A DNA stretch of 32,922 bases from Clostridia bacterium (lineage in GTDB: Bacteria; Bacillota_A; Clostridia; Oscillospirales; Acutalibacteraceae), in contig JAFYUD010000090.1 in NCBI GenBank assembly GCA_017549665.1, forward strand, positions 1 to 32,922, read 5' to 3'. Shown piece after piece: positions 7,430 through 15,398 of the stretch (its first letter is position 1; each line of letters starts with the position of its first letter). The position numbers and the translations under genes are program-made. The notes beneath the pieces are model-generated. The model did no database searches, had not been told where the DNA came from, and worked only from the letters and a program-made list of their open reading frames with translations.

Positions 7430-9757
7430 ATTTCTATTCGCCATGTAATCATATACCGCCGTCAGCTCGTCCTCAAATGTTTTAAGCTCATATTTGCTCG
7501 ATGCATTGCGGAGCAGTCTGCCCGCAATGTTGTGAATATCCCTGCCGTCAAGATGAATGTTGTTTCTCGCCGAGCTGTACTGCATATCATCAAGTGCGGA
7601 TATAATGTTCTTCAGGTTGCGGTTCTCCCTCATAACCTCCGCATAGTGCGCCTGAATCGGGTCGGATTGTTTGCGGGAATAAATCGAGTGAAAAGCTGCT
7701 ACCGATGAAATCTGTGGAAGTGTGCCGTTTTCAAAATATGCTTTAATATCATTGAGAATCTTTTCACTTTTTGTTCCTATCGGATATTCAATACTTCCTG
7801 CATTGTCGCCGTTTTCTTTTGAAAAATCAACAGTAATTTCGCCGTTGTTTTTGTTAAAAAATTCTCTAAGAACAGGAATCTGTTGCTTGTTCGGTGCTTT
7901 TGAAATATCAATTCCGCCTATCTGCATTCTGATATTTCCCATATTCATAAACTGAATAAGACCGTCAGAACGGTTCCCGTTATCCGGAAGGAAATCAAGA
8001 ACCTCTCTGATTTCTCTGTGATCAAGCACTCTGTAACCTTGTCCGTCGCTGAAATCAAGAAGATTGCCGTTTGTGAGCATATATCCTGCATTGTCAAACT
8101 TGTTGGTAATTCCGAATTTCTGTGCAGCTCTGACAACATAATCCGTCACTTCATTATGGCTGAATTTTTTCACCTTATCAGTAAGCTCCGCAGTAACCCT
8201 TTCTTTCTGCGCCTTATCAAGCTTATATATCTCAAGGTCATAGTCGTGAAGCTGTTCACTGATATTATAAAATCTTTCTTCGAGAGCTGACAGTCCCGCT
8301 GATTTCGCCCACTCCTTTTGTTTTTGTCTTACCTGCTTGACAGCTTCAAAACCTCCGAAACGAGAACCGTCCTTTCTGATTGTTCTCACTTCATCGTCAA
8401 ATGCTTTATATTCTGCCGATGATTTCATTTCATCAATCTGTGACCTTATTTCACGGTATTCTTCTGCAAGTTCAGAACGTTCTGATTTAAGCTTGTCTAT
8501 ATATTCCGTATCGCTCACACTCAAATTCTGCTTGACACTTTTGATAGTTTTGGATATACTATTAATGGAGTCTGGAGAAACAAGAAAACTTCCTGAACTT
8601 TTTGTTGTAGGAACTTGTGTAACAGCTCCATTTTTTTGTATATATGCACTTGCAACCCATATTTTTTTATACTTATTTTCTGGAACAGCTTCAACAACAT
8701 AAAAAGTTCCGTTGACCTTCTTTTTCATTCTGATTAATTTTGCAGGTGTATTGTCGCTGTTTCTGAACTCTTTACTTAAATCAAAATCTCCGTCTTCAAA
8801 CGTTATTATTTCAATATCGTCATAATTATCGATTATAAAATTCAATCTTGCGAAATCGTTAATGTTTGACATACTATTGTCTTGTTCTCCGTTTTTACCG
8901 TGCCTCTTATTAATGTGATTTACTGCACTTTTATTTATCGCATTGCTATACCCTGAAAAATCAACATCTAAAAGTTCGTTTAAATCTTTCGCTTGTTTTG
9001 GACTTACTTTTGATAACGAGAATCTATCAAATTCCTCGTTGGGATTGTTATAATATTTTTGTACGAATGATAAAAGTCCTTCGTCTACCGCTTCCAAATA
9101 GCCGTCAATCGTATTCTGCATACTTGAGTCATATGACTCTTTTTTGCTGAATTTAATACCGCTTGATTTATCCGTTGTCATTTTGACAGCGTTATTTTTT
9201 TGCCCTTTTGCCTGCTCCGCCTTGAAATTCTCTCCTGCTCTCTTATATCCCTCAAGCAGCATATTGCGGATTGTGTCGAGCTTCTCGGCATCGTCCATAA
9301 GGGCCTTGATTTCGGGGTTGCTGTATCTGACCGAAAGCATCTTCACCGCATCTCGGATTTTGTTGACAAGCTCGCCGATATGGTTCGCAAGTCTCTTTGC
9401 AAGTGTCTGATTCTTCGCCGTCAGATCTTTGATAAAATCTTCGTTTGAGAACACATCAAACATACTGTCCGCAACAAGCTCCGATATCTGCTCGTCCCTT
9501 GTCGCATATCCCTGCTTTGCGTATTTTTCAAGAGCCTCGTCAATATCAACGCCCTTTCCCTTAAGCGCATCAACAACATAGTCCCGAAGGTCAGCCGCAT
9601 CCTTTGCCGAATAATTCTCAACAAAGTGATAGGTTTCGTGTGCCGCCGAGCGGAGCATAACCCCGCCGTCCGCATTGCGGTAAACAACGATTCTGTTTGT
9701 GCCGGTGAGATATTTTGCGTTAATCTCCGAGCTTTCGTCAAGGATAATGAATTCAGT
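7373..9757 (-). pseudogene. Truncated phage/ICE polyvalent protein with zincin-like and nuclease-like domains
   Basis: An open frame runs leftward from a TGA at 9758-9760 to TAA at 7373. The first ATG is 9658, but conserved-looking sequence (EFIILDESSEINAKYLTG) begins upstream of it, so the true N-terminus is missing. Numbered from that ATG, the domains are a zincin-like HETYH (H7, E8, H11); a barnase/EndoU/RelE-like (PBECR-type) toxin-nuclease region at about 215-350 with NHINKRHG; a coiled coil at about 380-480; and a large-polyvalent-protein-type domain at about 510-620 containing GYMLTNG and RVLDHREIREVL. Such modules occur in the giant injected or transferred proteins of phages and conjugative elements (polyvalent proteins of Iyer, Burroughs and Aravind). 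The C-terminus runs into a terminator hairpin, so both ends look broken. Function in this host is unlikely. Confidence 0.7.
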
Positions 9758-9788
9758 TCATAATTTCTAAGGAAAAAGTATTTTCTCA

Positions 9789-9817
9789 TTGACAAATCAA
9801 ATTTAATATTATATAAT
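9789..9817 (+). promoter_or_regulatory. tRNA-Pro promoter
   Basis: Perfect TTGACA (9789-9794), a 17-base spacer and perfect TATAAT (9812-9817) lie 33 bases before the tRNA. Confidence 0.9.
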
Positions 9818-9850
9818 ATCTTTCCGATATGTATTTAAAATCAAATATTT

Positions 9851-9926
9851 CGGGGTGTAGCGCAGTTGGTAGCGCGCTTGGTTCGGGACCAAGAGGCCGT
9901 GGGTTCAAATCCCGCCACTCCGACCA
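9851..9926 (+). tRNA. tRNA-Pro (anticodon CGG)
   Basis: A complete cloverleaf is visible. The acceptor stem CGGGGTG pairs with CACTCCG (one G-U pair), with discriminator A and an encoded CCA end. The anticodon stem CTTGG/CCAAG encloses the loop TTCGGGA, giving anticodon CGG, which reads the proline codon CCG. The T-arm is GTGGGTTCAAATCCCGC. The gene is intact, with its own promoter and terminator, although mobile-element debris lies on both sides. tRNA genes are frequent integration sites, but I see no repeat of its 3' end elsewhere in the window. Confidence 0.97.
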
Positions 9927-9931
9927 TATTG

Positions 9932-9972
9932 AGTATTCATAAGGGATTTACCTATGAATACTTAATTTTTTT
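9932..9972 (+). terminator. tRNA-Pro terminator
   Basis: The 10-bp perfect stem AGTATTCATA/TATGAATACT (9932-9941 with 9953-9962) is followed by a run of seven Ts. Confidence 0.85.
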
Positions 9973-9994
9973 GCTTGAAAAAAGTTTTTGGTTT

Positions 9995-10035
9995 GGTCGC
10001 AGACTGTTAAGGTTTGCGACCTTTTCTATTTTTTT
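9995..10035 (+). terminator. Second terminator after tRNA-Pro
   Basis: The GGTCGCA/TGCGACC stem (9995-10001 with 10015-10021) is followed by TTTTCTATTTTTTT. It abuts the stop of the leftward recombinase remnant. Confidence 0.7.
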
Positions 10036-10287
10036 GCCGTTATGCTTTCAGGTAATGCTCTCGGTATATAGCTGACCTGAACTCCCTGCCTTGTATCGCT
10101 TTTGTAGAGGTCCTCTTCCTTGGTCGGCAGTTCAATATAACCCACAAACCTGTAGTGAATTACAACCCGCTGTGTTTTGTTATTGCCTTTACCCTGTGTC
10201 TCATAAACATCAATGTGGGTCAATGAGTTCTCTCACAAGCGGTGCAGATAATGCTTCCATTTCAATCACTTTACGCACAGATTTTTC
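10026..10287 (-). pseudogene. C-terminal remnant of a large serine recombinase
   Basis: Read leftward, the segment encodes VRKVIEMEALSAPLVRELID. After a one-base frame change in the CCC run near 10220 it continues as HIDVYETQGKGNNKTQ, then RVVIHYRFVGYIELP, and ends at TAG 10026. This is the style of the C-terminal domain (DUF4368-like) of TndX/TnpX-type transposon recombinases. Removing one C restores a smooth frame (RELIDHIDVYETQ), so a single insertion likely broke it. The catalytic N-terminal domain and most of the protein are absent. Homology stops at a TAA (10288-10290), where the DUF6061-type gene begins on the other strand. Confidence 0.65.
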
Positions 10288-10289
10288 TT

Positions 10290-10547
10290 ATGATTAATAA
10301 CATTATTTCTTGTGAATTTAATATCGATACCGCCTGTGTTGAAATCAAACCCTCCGACGGTTCTATGGTGTCAATCGACTGCATTGCAGTAGAAAACGAA
10401 TATGCAAACAATATGTACGAAACATCAGAACTTGATTTTCTCATCTATAATGAACCAATGAGCCATGTCAGATTACTACTCAGTGGTAAGATGGAAGAAT
10501 ATCTGCGAAACAACACAGATTATACCCCGTTGTCAGATATGAGATAA
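10290..10547 (+). CDS. Small DUF6061-like protein
   Basis: This is an 85-residue protein beginning MINNIISCEFNIDTACVEIK and containing SELDFLIYNEP and a C-terminal TPLSDMR. It resembles the small acidic DUF6061 proteins that recur in Clostridia mobile elements; the function is unknown. The ATG at 10290 is chosen because it starts the conserved part; no good ribosome-binding site precedes it, so the original 5' end may have been lost at the junction with the recombinase remnant. The last 34 codons or so are repeated in degenerate form at 15089-15199. A hairpin terminator follows. Confidence 0.6.
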   Translation: MINNIISCEFNIDTACVEIKPSDGSMVSIDCIAVENEYANNMYETSELDFLIYNEPMSHVRLLLSGKMEEYLRNNTDYTPLSDMR

Positions 10548-10553
10548 AATTTC

Positions 10554-10597
10554 AGCTGATAACGTCATTTGATATGGCGTTGTCAGCTATCTTTTTG
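10554..10597 (+). terminator. Terminator after the DUF6061-like gene
   Basis: The 11-bp stem AGCTGATAACG/CGTTGTCAGCT (10554-10564 with 10578-10588, one G-U pair) is followed by ATCTTTTT. Confidence 0.75.
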
Positions 10598-10625
10598 CCA
10601 TTATTAAATTTTTTGAAATTTAGTA

Positions 10626-10656
10626 TTGACTCTCACCTTAACTTCAGGTTTATACT
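10626..10656 (+). promoter_or_regulatory. Orphan MerR-type promoter (19-bp spacer with dyad)
   Basis: TTGACT (10626-10631) and TATACT (10651-10656) are separated by 19 bases containing ACCTTAACTTCAGGT, an imperfect dyad. An over-long spacer holding an operator is the signature of promoters activated by MerR-family regulators. What follows is the IS3 remnant; neither a MerR gene nor an obvious target gene is present. Confidence 0.55.
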
Positions 10657-11043
10657 ATGCACATAAGGTACATTAGATTACAAGACCGGAACAAAGCAGA
10701 ATTAAACACAATCAGAGCTGCCAAGAGAAAAGAAAAAGTCACTGCAAAGTTGCAACTCCACAGTGACCAAGGCTTTCAATACACATCTCATCAGTATTTT
10801 AAGCTAACAAAATCATACGGCATAACGCCCTCAATGTCAAGACATGGAAATCCGTATGATAATGCTATGACTGAAAATTTCTTTCCAATTCTAAAAACAG
10901 AATGTATCTATCGAACAAAGTTGCGAACTTATGAGGAGACCCGCATTCTAATAAGTGAATACATTCACTTTTACAACAACGAACGCATCCAATAAAAAAC
11001 AAAACTGACTCCGTTAGAAAAACGAAATCAGTTTGTTGCTTAA
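10657..11043 (+). pseudogene. IS3-family transposase remnant (C-terminal rve domain)
   Basis: From about codon 12 the frame matches the C-terminal half of IS3/IS150-type OrfB integrase. LHSDQGFQYTS holds the second catalytic Asp, and SMSRHGNPYDNAMTENFF holds the catalytic Glu. NNERIQ follows, then an in-frame TAA (10993-10995). Beyond it KTKLTPLEKRNQFVA to TAA 11043 is the normal family ending, so the stop replaces one codon, probably TTA for leucine. The upstream half of OrfB and all of OrfA are missing. The first dozen codons probably belong to the gene once driven by the MerR-type promoter. It is not functional as a transposase. Confidence 0.8.
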
Positions 11044-11078
11044 AATTTAATATTTAACACCATAGGGTGTGTTTTTTG

Positions 11079-11106
11079 TACTGTCCGCACAATTTGGGGC
11101 AGTTCA
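11079..11106 (+). repeat. Probable right terminal inverted repeat of the IS3 remnant
   Basis: The sequence TACTGTCCGCACAATTTGGG then GCAGTTCA lies 36 bases after the transposase stop. Reversed, it begins TGAACTGCCCCAAATTGTGC, a typical IS3-family end starting with TG. No left partner is present within the window. Confidence 0.5.
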
Positions 11107-11130
11107 AAAGATCGGGTGCTGTTTGAGTGT

Positions 11131-14100
11131 TTAGCTGTTGTAGTGGATTGTTGCGTTGGTTAAATATTCATTGCTTTCACCTATGGTTATTTTGCCCCAT
11201 TCTTCTTTTGTGCCTGTGTAATAAACATCTGTAAGATTTGAGCAACCACTAAACGCAAATTTACCTATGTTTGTTACGCTATTAGAAATTGTTATGCTCG
11301 TGAGGTTGTCACAATCGCTAAACGCACCATTACCTATATTTCTTACACTATCTGGGATAGTTATACTTTTGAGACTACCGCAATTCCAAAACGCAGAATT
11401 CCCTATACTTGTTACGCTATTAGGGATTGTTACGCTTGTGAGCCTGTAGCACCAATAGAATGCGCAATCACCGATACTTGTTACACTGTCGGGAATTATT
11501 ATGTTTGTAAGACTACAATTACTGAACGCATTATCACCTATGATTATTACGCTGTTGGGAATCTTGTAGATTGTTCTTGCATTTCCGTTAGGGTACTGTA
11601 TTAATTCTGTTTTATCTTTATTAAATAACACCCCATATTCATCATTTGAATATGTACTATTTGCCGAATCTACAGTAATGTTTGTAAGACTGTTGCAGTC
11701 CCCAAACGCAGAATTGCCTATACTTGTTACACCGCCAGGGATTGCTACGCTTATGAGACTGCTGCAATTTCGGAACGCACCATCACCGATACTTCTTACA
11801 CTATCTGGGATTGTTATACTTTTGAGGTTGTCGCAATCCCAAAACGCACTATCACCTATGCTTGTAATATTGTCGGGGATTGTTATGCTTGTAAGATTGC
11901 CACAACCACTAAATGCAGAATTTCCTATACTTGTTACGCTGTTAGGGATTGTTATGCTTGTAAGATTGCCGCAACCACTGAACGCATAATCACCTATACT
12001 TGCTACGCTGTCAGGGATTATTACGCTTGTGAGGCTGGAACAATCGTTGAACACCCAATTACCTATGCATGTTAAAGTGTTGGGGATTTTTACGCTTGTG
12101 AGATTATTGCAGTCAGAAAACGCTCCTGTACCTATACTCGTTACACTGTCGGGAATTGTTATATTTGTGAGATTGTAGCAATTAGTGAACGAATAATTAC
12201 CTATTTTTGTTACGCTATCAGAAATTTTTACACTTGTAAGGTTGGAGCAAAACTCAAACTCATTATCGGCTATATTTGTTATTCCGTTTTTTACAATTAC
12301 ACTTTTGATTTGCACACGCCAATCACTCCAAGGTCTCTTTGAAATATCCATTTCACCCGTGCCGCGGATGACGAGGGTGCCTGTTTCTTCGTAGAAGTCA
12401 TAGAAGGCGTTGTCACCGCAGGAGCCTGTTTCGGTGAGTGTGCCGTATTTGCTTGTGTCGTCCTCGGGGTCATCGGTCGGTGTGTCGGGTTCGCCTGTTG
12501 CGGTCAATGTGATATTAAGCACACGGTTTATGGCATTTTCGGGTTGTGTTAATGTTTGAGTAACGGACTGATAGCCGTCTTTTGAAACGGTAATTTCATA
12601 TGTTCCGATACCTAATGTAAAGCTTAAGCCGCTGTTTGCCGTTACATTGTATTCTTCGTGTCCCGTACCTTTGTTCAAAACAGAAACATAAACATTTTGC
12701 AAAGCGTTTCCTTGTGTGTCGGTCACATTGCAAATAATCCAATAATTGTCTTCCATATAAATTGGACTTTGCAAAATATAATCTACATCTTTTTCTATTG
12801 TAAAAGTTATCTGGGCTTTTTGCATTCCGTTTGTAAATTCAGCAATGTATTTACCTACAGGCAATGTTGCTTTAATTTTGCCATATTCATTTGTGGTGTA
12901 GGTATAAATATTTTTATCTGCCTTGTCCTTTTCGGATTCAAGATAAATCGAAACATTAACACCCTCTATCGGTGTATCGGTTAACCGATTTTTCACCCAT
13001 GCAGAGAATGTGCCTTGGTTGTTTATTTCTGTTGACAAGTTAAATATAGGATTATTTCCGCTTAAAACTATTTCAGCAGGAGTGGTGTATTCTGAACTAT
13101 CTACGAGTCCTATCCAGTATCCAACTTGTTCCCAAAAGCCTAATTGTTCTATTTCTTCAGATGATAGATATGGGTCATATTCTCCGTGCTTTTCTTTTGC
13201 TCTTTTCACAGCTTCTTTAGCAGATTTTCCATTTGACAACTCATCAAAAACGGTAGGGAGCATTTTTTGCATATATTTAATAACTACACTGTTTTTATAA
13301 GTAATAACTGCTTCTGCCCCTTTTGCCTCCAAAATATCTCTTATCAGGACATCATCATCACCACCATGGCAAGTTCCCAAATAAATTAACGAATCATCGA
13401 AATCGTTTGACTTATAATAATAATCAAAAAATCTTTCTGTAATAACATAATATCCTCCATTTTCAATGATTCTTAAATAGTCAATATCGGTCTTGTAATC
13501 GTCTTGGCTTTTTCTGTTAGTAACTCTTTCTGAAAGTGAAATAATGTAACCTACAGCTCCTTTAGGATAATCGTTCCAATTTCCACCATGACTTTCTAAA
13601 ATAACCACATCATATTCATCTAATGTTTTCATAGTTTCAACCGTTACAGCTTCGTTGTCCAAATTAGTTGAAAATTCGTACCTGTTGCTATATGAATTTA
13701 TAATGCTGTTTGCAGCTTCGTCCGTTGCTATTGAATCGTTAAATTCTGGAGCATTACGACCTGGTTGAATAGTAATAATTTTTGATTTCACAGAAGATGT
13801 ATTTCTAACTGCTTGTGTGTTTAAATTCCGTAGGGACATTGTAGATGTTTGCGTTTCTTCAACCAAATCATTAATTGGAACCCCCACAGGAATCCCAAAA
13901 TCAAACATTACCATAATATTAAAACCTGTATACTGGTAATTGCTAATATCATTTCTTTTATCGAGGTAAGAAGTTATTTCATTATAGCAATTTTGAGCTT
14001 TTTCTATAGCATCACTATCTTTATTGTTATATTCTTCTACACTAATTGCATATTTTTCTTTTATTTTTGAAATATCTGCATAAAATTCATTTATTATTTT

Positions 14101-14940
14101 TTCTTCTTCATCTGTTTTGGACTTAGCAAAAACGAAAGTGTTATTATTACTCTTTACACCATTATATTTCACATAATAATCTACAATTTTTCTTTCATTT
14201 GAAAACATAGAAAATGTACCCGAATAAACTTTATTTTCTAATTCGTTTTCACAATAATTTAAATTTCCAATATATTCATCATCAATATATAATTCAAGTT
14301 TCCCGTTCTCAACTATTTTGTCAGATGATATATCTATATAGAAAGTTACGTCTGTTTTTTCTCCCGCATAACAACCATTAGGTTCAGCACGTAAATAACC
14401 GAGTTCAATTATATCTTCATCATCATACCCCACCACAACAACGTTTTGTGCAGGATATTTGCCACCAAATCTGATATCTGTTGTCTGGCTTATATACTGC
14501 AGATTTTCAGGCAAATTATGTTCTGTTGCGGTGTAACCGCCATTAAACAGTCTTACAAACCAAAGGATTATTTTCTCAAAAAAGTTCATCAAACCAAACT
14601 TTTTCGCATTGAGTGTTGCCTTGTACGAAAAGCTGAAGCTTTCTCCCGGCTGCAGGTTTTCAACCTCTTTATAGGTTACACTGTCTCTTCCTGCAGGTGC
14701 AAGTGTGTCAAAACCTGCCTGCGCAACTATGCTGTTTACAGTTTCATCGCTTGCGTTTGTGACTTTTACTGTTATTTTTGCAATATCATATGTGTTGTAG
14801 CTTGATTTGTCGGTTGTAACCTCAACCGTTAAAGGCTCTGTGTCGTCTGTCTGTGCGGAAACATTTCCAAACACCGAACACGGCACGATTACCATTGCGC
14901 ATACCAAAAGCATGCATAAGATTTTTTTGATTTTACTCAT
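11131..14940 (-). CDS. Secreted BspA-type leucine-rich-repeat protein with a caspase-like domain
   Basis: The 1269-residue secreted protein has a signal peptide at 1-29. A CARDB/Ig-like adhesion region (about 35-112) is followed by an aromatic hydrophobic stretch (115-134). A clan-CD cysteine-peptidase-like domain (about 385-620) has the putative dyad His451 in ILESHGGNW and Cys524 in YLGTCHGGDD. Two carboxypeptidase-regulatory-like beta domains span about 655-830, and an Asp/Glu/Pro-rich hinge about 832-850. Fourteen BspA-type LRR units of about 23 residues (consensus TSIGxxAFxxCxxLTSITIP) span about 875-1240, ending with VYYTGTKEEWGKI. BspA repeats mediate binding to host matrix or other bacteria. 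No LPXTG, dockerin or C-terminal membrane segment is seen, so anchoring is unclear. The start has AAGGAGGAAG and a consensus promoter. Clan-CD activity is inference from the HG and C motifs. Confidence 0.85.
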   Translation of the reverse strand: MSKIKKILCMLLVCAMVIVPCSVFGNVSAQTDDTEPLTVEVTTDKSSYNTYDIAKITVKVTNASDETVNSIVAQAGFDTLAPAGRDSVTYKEVENLQPGESFSFSYKATLNAKKFGLMNFFEKIILWFVRLFNGGYTATEHNLPENLQYISQTTDIRFGGKYPAQNVVVVGYDDEDIIELGYLRAEPNGCYAGEKTDVTFYIDISSDKIVENGKLELYIDDEYIGNLNYCENELENKVYSGTFSMFSNERKIVDYYVKYNGVKSNNNTFVFAKSKTDEEEKIINEFYADISKIKEKYAISVEEYNNKDSDAIEKAQNCYNEITSYLDKRNDISNYQYTGFNIMVMFDFGIPVGVPINDLVEETQTSTMSLRNLNTQAVRNTSSVKSKIITIQPGRNAPEFNDSIATDEAANSIINSYSNRYEFSTNLDNEAVTVETMKTLDEYDVVILESHGGNWNDYPKGAVGYIISLSERVTNRKSQDDYKTDIDYLRIIENGGYYVITERFFDYYYKSNDFDDSLIYLGTCHGGDDDVLIRDILEAKGAEAVITYKNSVVIKYMQKMLPTVFDELSNGKSAKEAVKRAKEKHGEYDPYLSSEEIEQLGFWEQVGYWIGLVDSSEYTTPAEIVLSGNNPIFNLSTEINNQGTFSAWVKNRLTDTPIEGVNVSIYLESEKDKADKNIYTYTTNEYGKIKATLPVGKYIAEFTNGMQKAQITFTIEKDVDYILQSPIYMEDNYWIICNVTDTQGNALQNVYVSVLNKGTGHEEYNVTANSGLSFTLGIGTYEITVSKDGYQSVTQTLTQPENAINRVLNITLTATGEPDTPTDDPEDDTSKYGTLTETGSCGDNAFYDFYEETGTLVIRGTGEMDISKRPWSDWRVQIKSVIVKNGITNIADNEFEFCSNLTSVKISDSVTKIGNYSFTNCYNLTNITIPDSVTSIGTGAFSDCNNLTSVKIPNTLTCIGNWVFNDCSSLTSVIIPDSVASIGDYAFSGCGNLTSITIPNSVTSIGNSAFSGCGNLTSITIPDNITSIGDSAFWDCDNLKSITIPDSVRSIGDGAFRNCSSLISVAIPGGVTSIGNSAFGDCNSLTNITVDSANSTYSNDEYGVLFNKDKTELIQYPNGNARTIYKIPNSVIIIGDNAFSNCSLTNIIIPDSVTSIGDCAFYWCYRLTSVTIPNSVTSIGNSAFWNCGSLKSITIPDSVRNIGNGAFSDCDNLTSITISNSVTNIGKFAFSGCSNLTDVYYTGTKEEWGKITIGESNEYLTNATIHYNS

Positions 14941-14977
14941 TTTTTCTTCCTCCTTGTATTTTATATTCTTTAATAAA

Positions 14978-15006
14978 AGATTAGCACTTCAGGTTCGATT
15001 TGTCAA
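14978..15006 (-). promoter_or_regulatory. Promoter of the BspA-like gene
   Basis: Perfect TTGACA (15001-15006), a 17-base spacer and TAATCT (14978-14983) lie upstream of the AAGGAGGAAG ribosome-binding site. Confidence 0.75.
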
Positions 15007-15064
15007 TGAATCGCATAATTTACTTGTTGTATCAATATTTTATATATCGCTTCACCATAAAGTT

Positions 15065-15097
15065 CAACCCCGTACACGATGTATGGGGTTGATTTTT
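15065..15097 (+). terminator. Terminator-like hairpin at the DUF6061 tail junction
   Basis: CAACCCCGTAC (15065-15075) pairs with GTATGGGGTTG (15081-15091), 11 bp with one G-U pair, followed by ATTTTTTATG. No rightward gene remains upstream, so it is probably debris. Confidence 0.55.
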
Positions 15098-15199
15098 TAT
15101 GATGAACCAACGAGCTATGTCAGATTATCACTCAGTGGTAAGATAGAAAAATATTTGCGAAGTAACACAGATAATACTCCGTTATCAGATATGAGATAA
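15089..15199 (+). pseudogene. C-terminal fragment of a second DUF6061-like gene
   Basis: The frame FYDEPTSYVRLSLSGKIEKY to TPLSDMR and TAA (15197-15199) matches the last 34 codons of the gene at 10290-10547. Over about 102 aligned bases I count 13 mismatches by eye and no indels. The 5' two-thirds is missing. The stretch 15200-15355 beyond is AT-rich with no gene or RNA that I can see. Confidence 0.65.
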
Positions 15200-15355
15200 T
15201 ATCTTTTGCTATGCTTTTTATCCTTTTTTATGTTTTGATGATATATCATTAATAATACAAAAGCTCAATAAAACACCGTTATATATCAACACTTTTATCA
15301 TTTGAAAATTACACCAATTAAACTTTATTAACACTATAACAACTATAAAATAAGG

Positions 15356-15393
15356 AAACCGCTTCACAGTGCATTGCATCAATGAAGCGGTTT
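15356..15393 (-). terminator. Terminator of the GH3-lipase operon
   Basis: The 11-bp perfect stem AAACCGCTTCA/TGAAGCGGTTT (15356-15366 with 15383-15393) lies six bases beyond the lipase stop. Read leftward it is followed by CCTTATTTT. Confidence 0.75.
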
Positions 15394-15398
15394 TGTTA

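Noticed and set aside
9421..9795. A 124-codon leftward frame beside the 5' end of the polyvalent-protein fragment
   Set aside because: The protein-like sequence (ILDESSEINAKYLTG into HETYHF) is in the neighbouring frame; this one is a shadow crossing the tRNA promoter.
9851..9926. tRNA-Pro as the attachment site of the right-hand integrative element
   Set aside because: The element and its serine recombinase lie 20 kb away, large serine recombinases do not typically use tRNA genes, and no copy of the tRNA 3' end was seen elsewhere in the window.
11250..12280. Regularly spaced near-repeats of about 69 bases that might suggest a CRISPR array or satellite
   Set aside because: The repeats keep the reading frame and encode fourteen 23-residue BspA-type leucine-rich units; there are no unique spacers.
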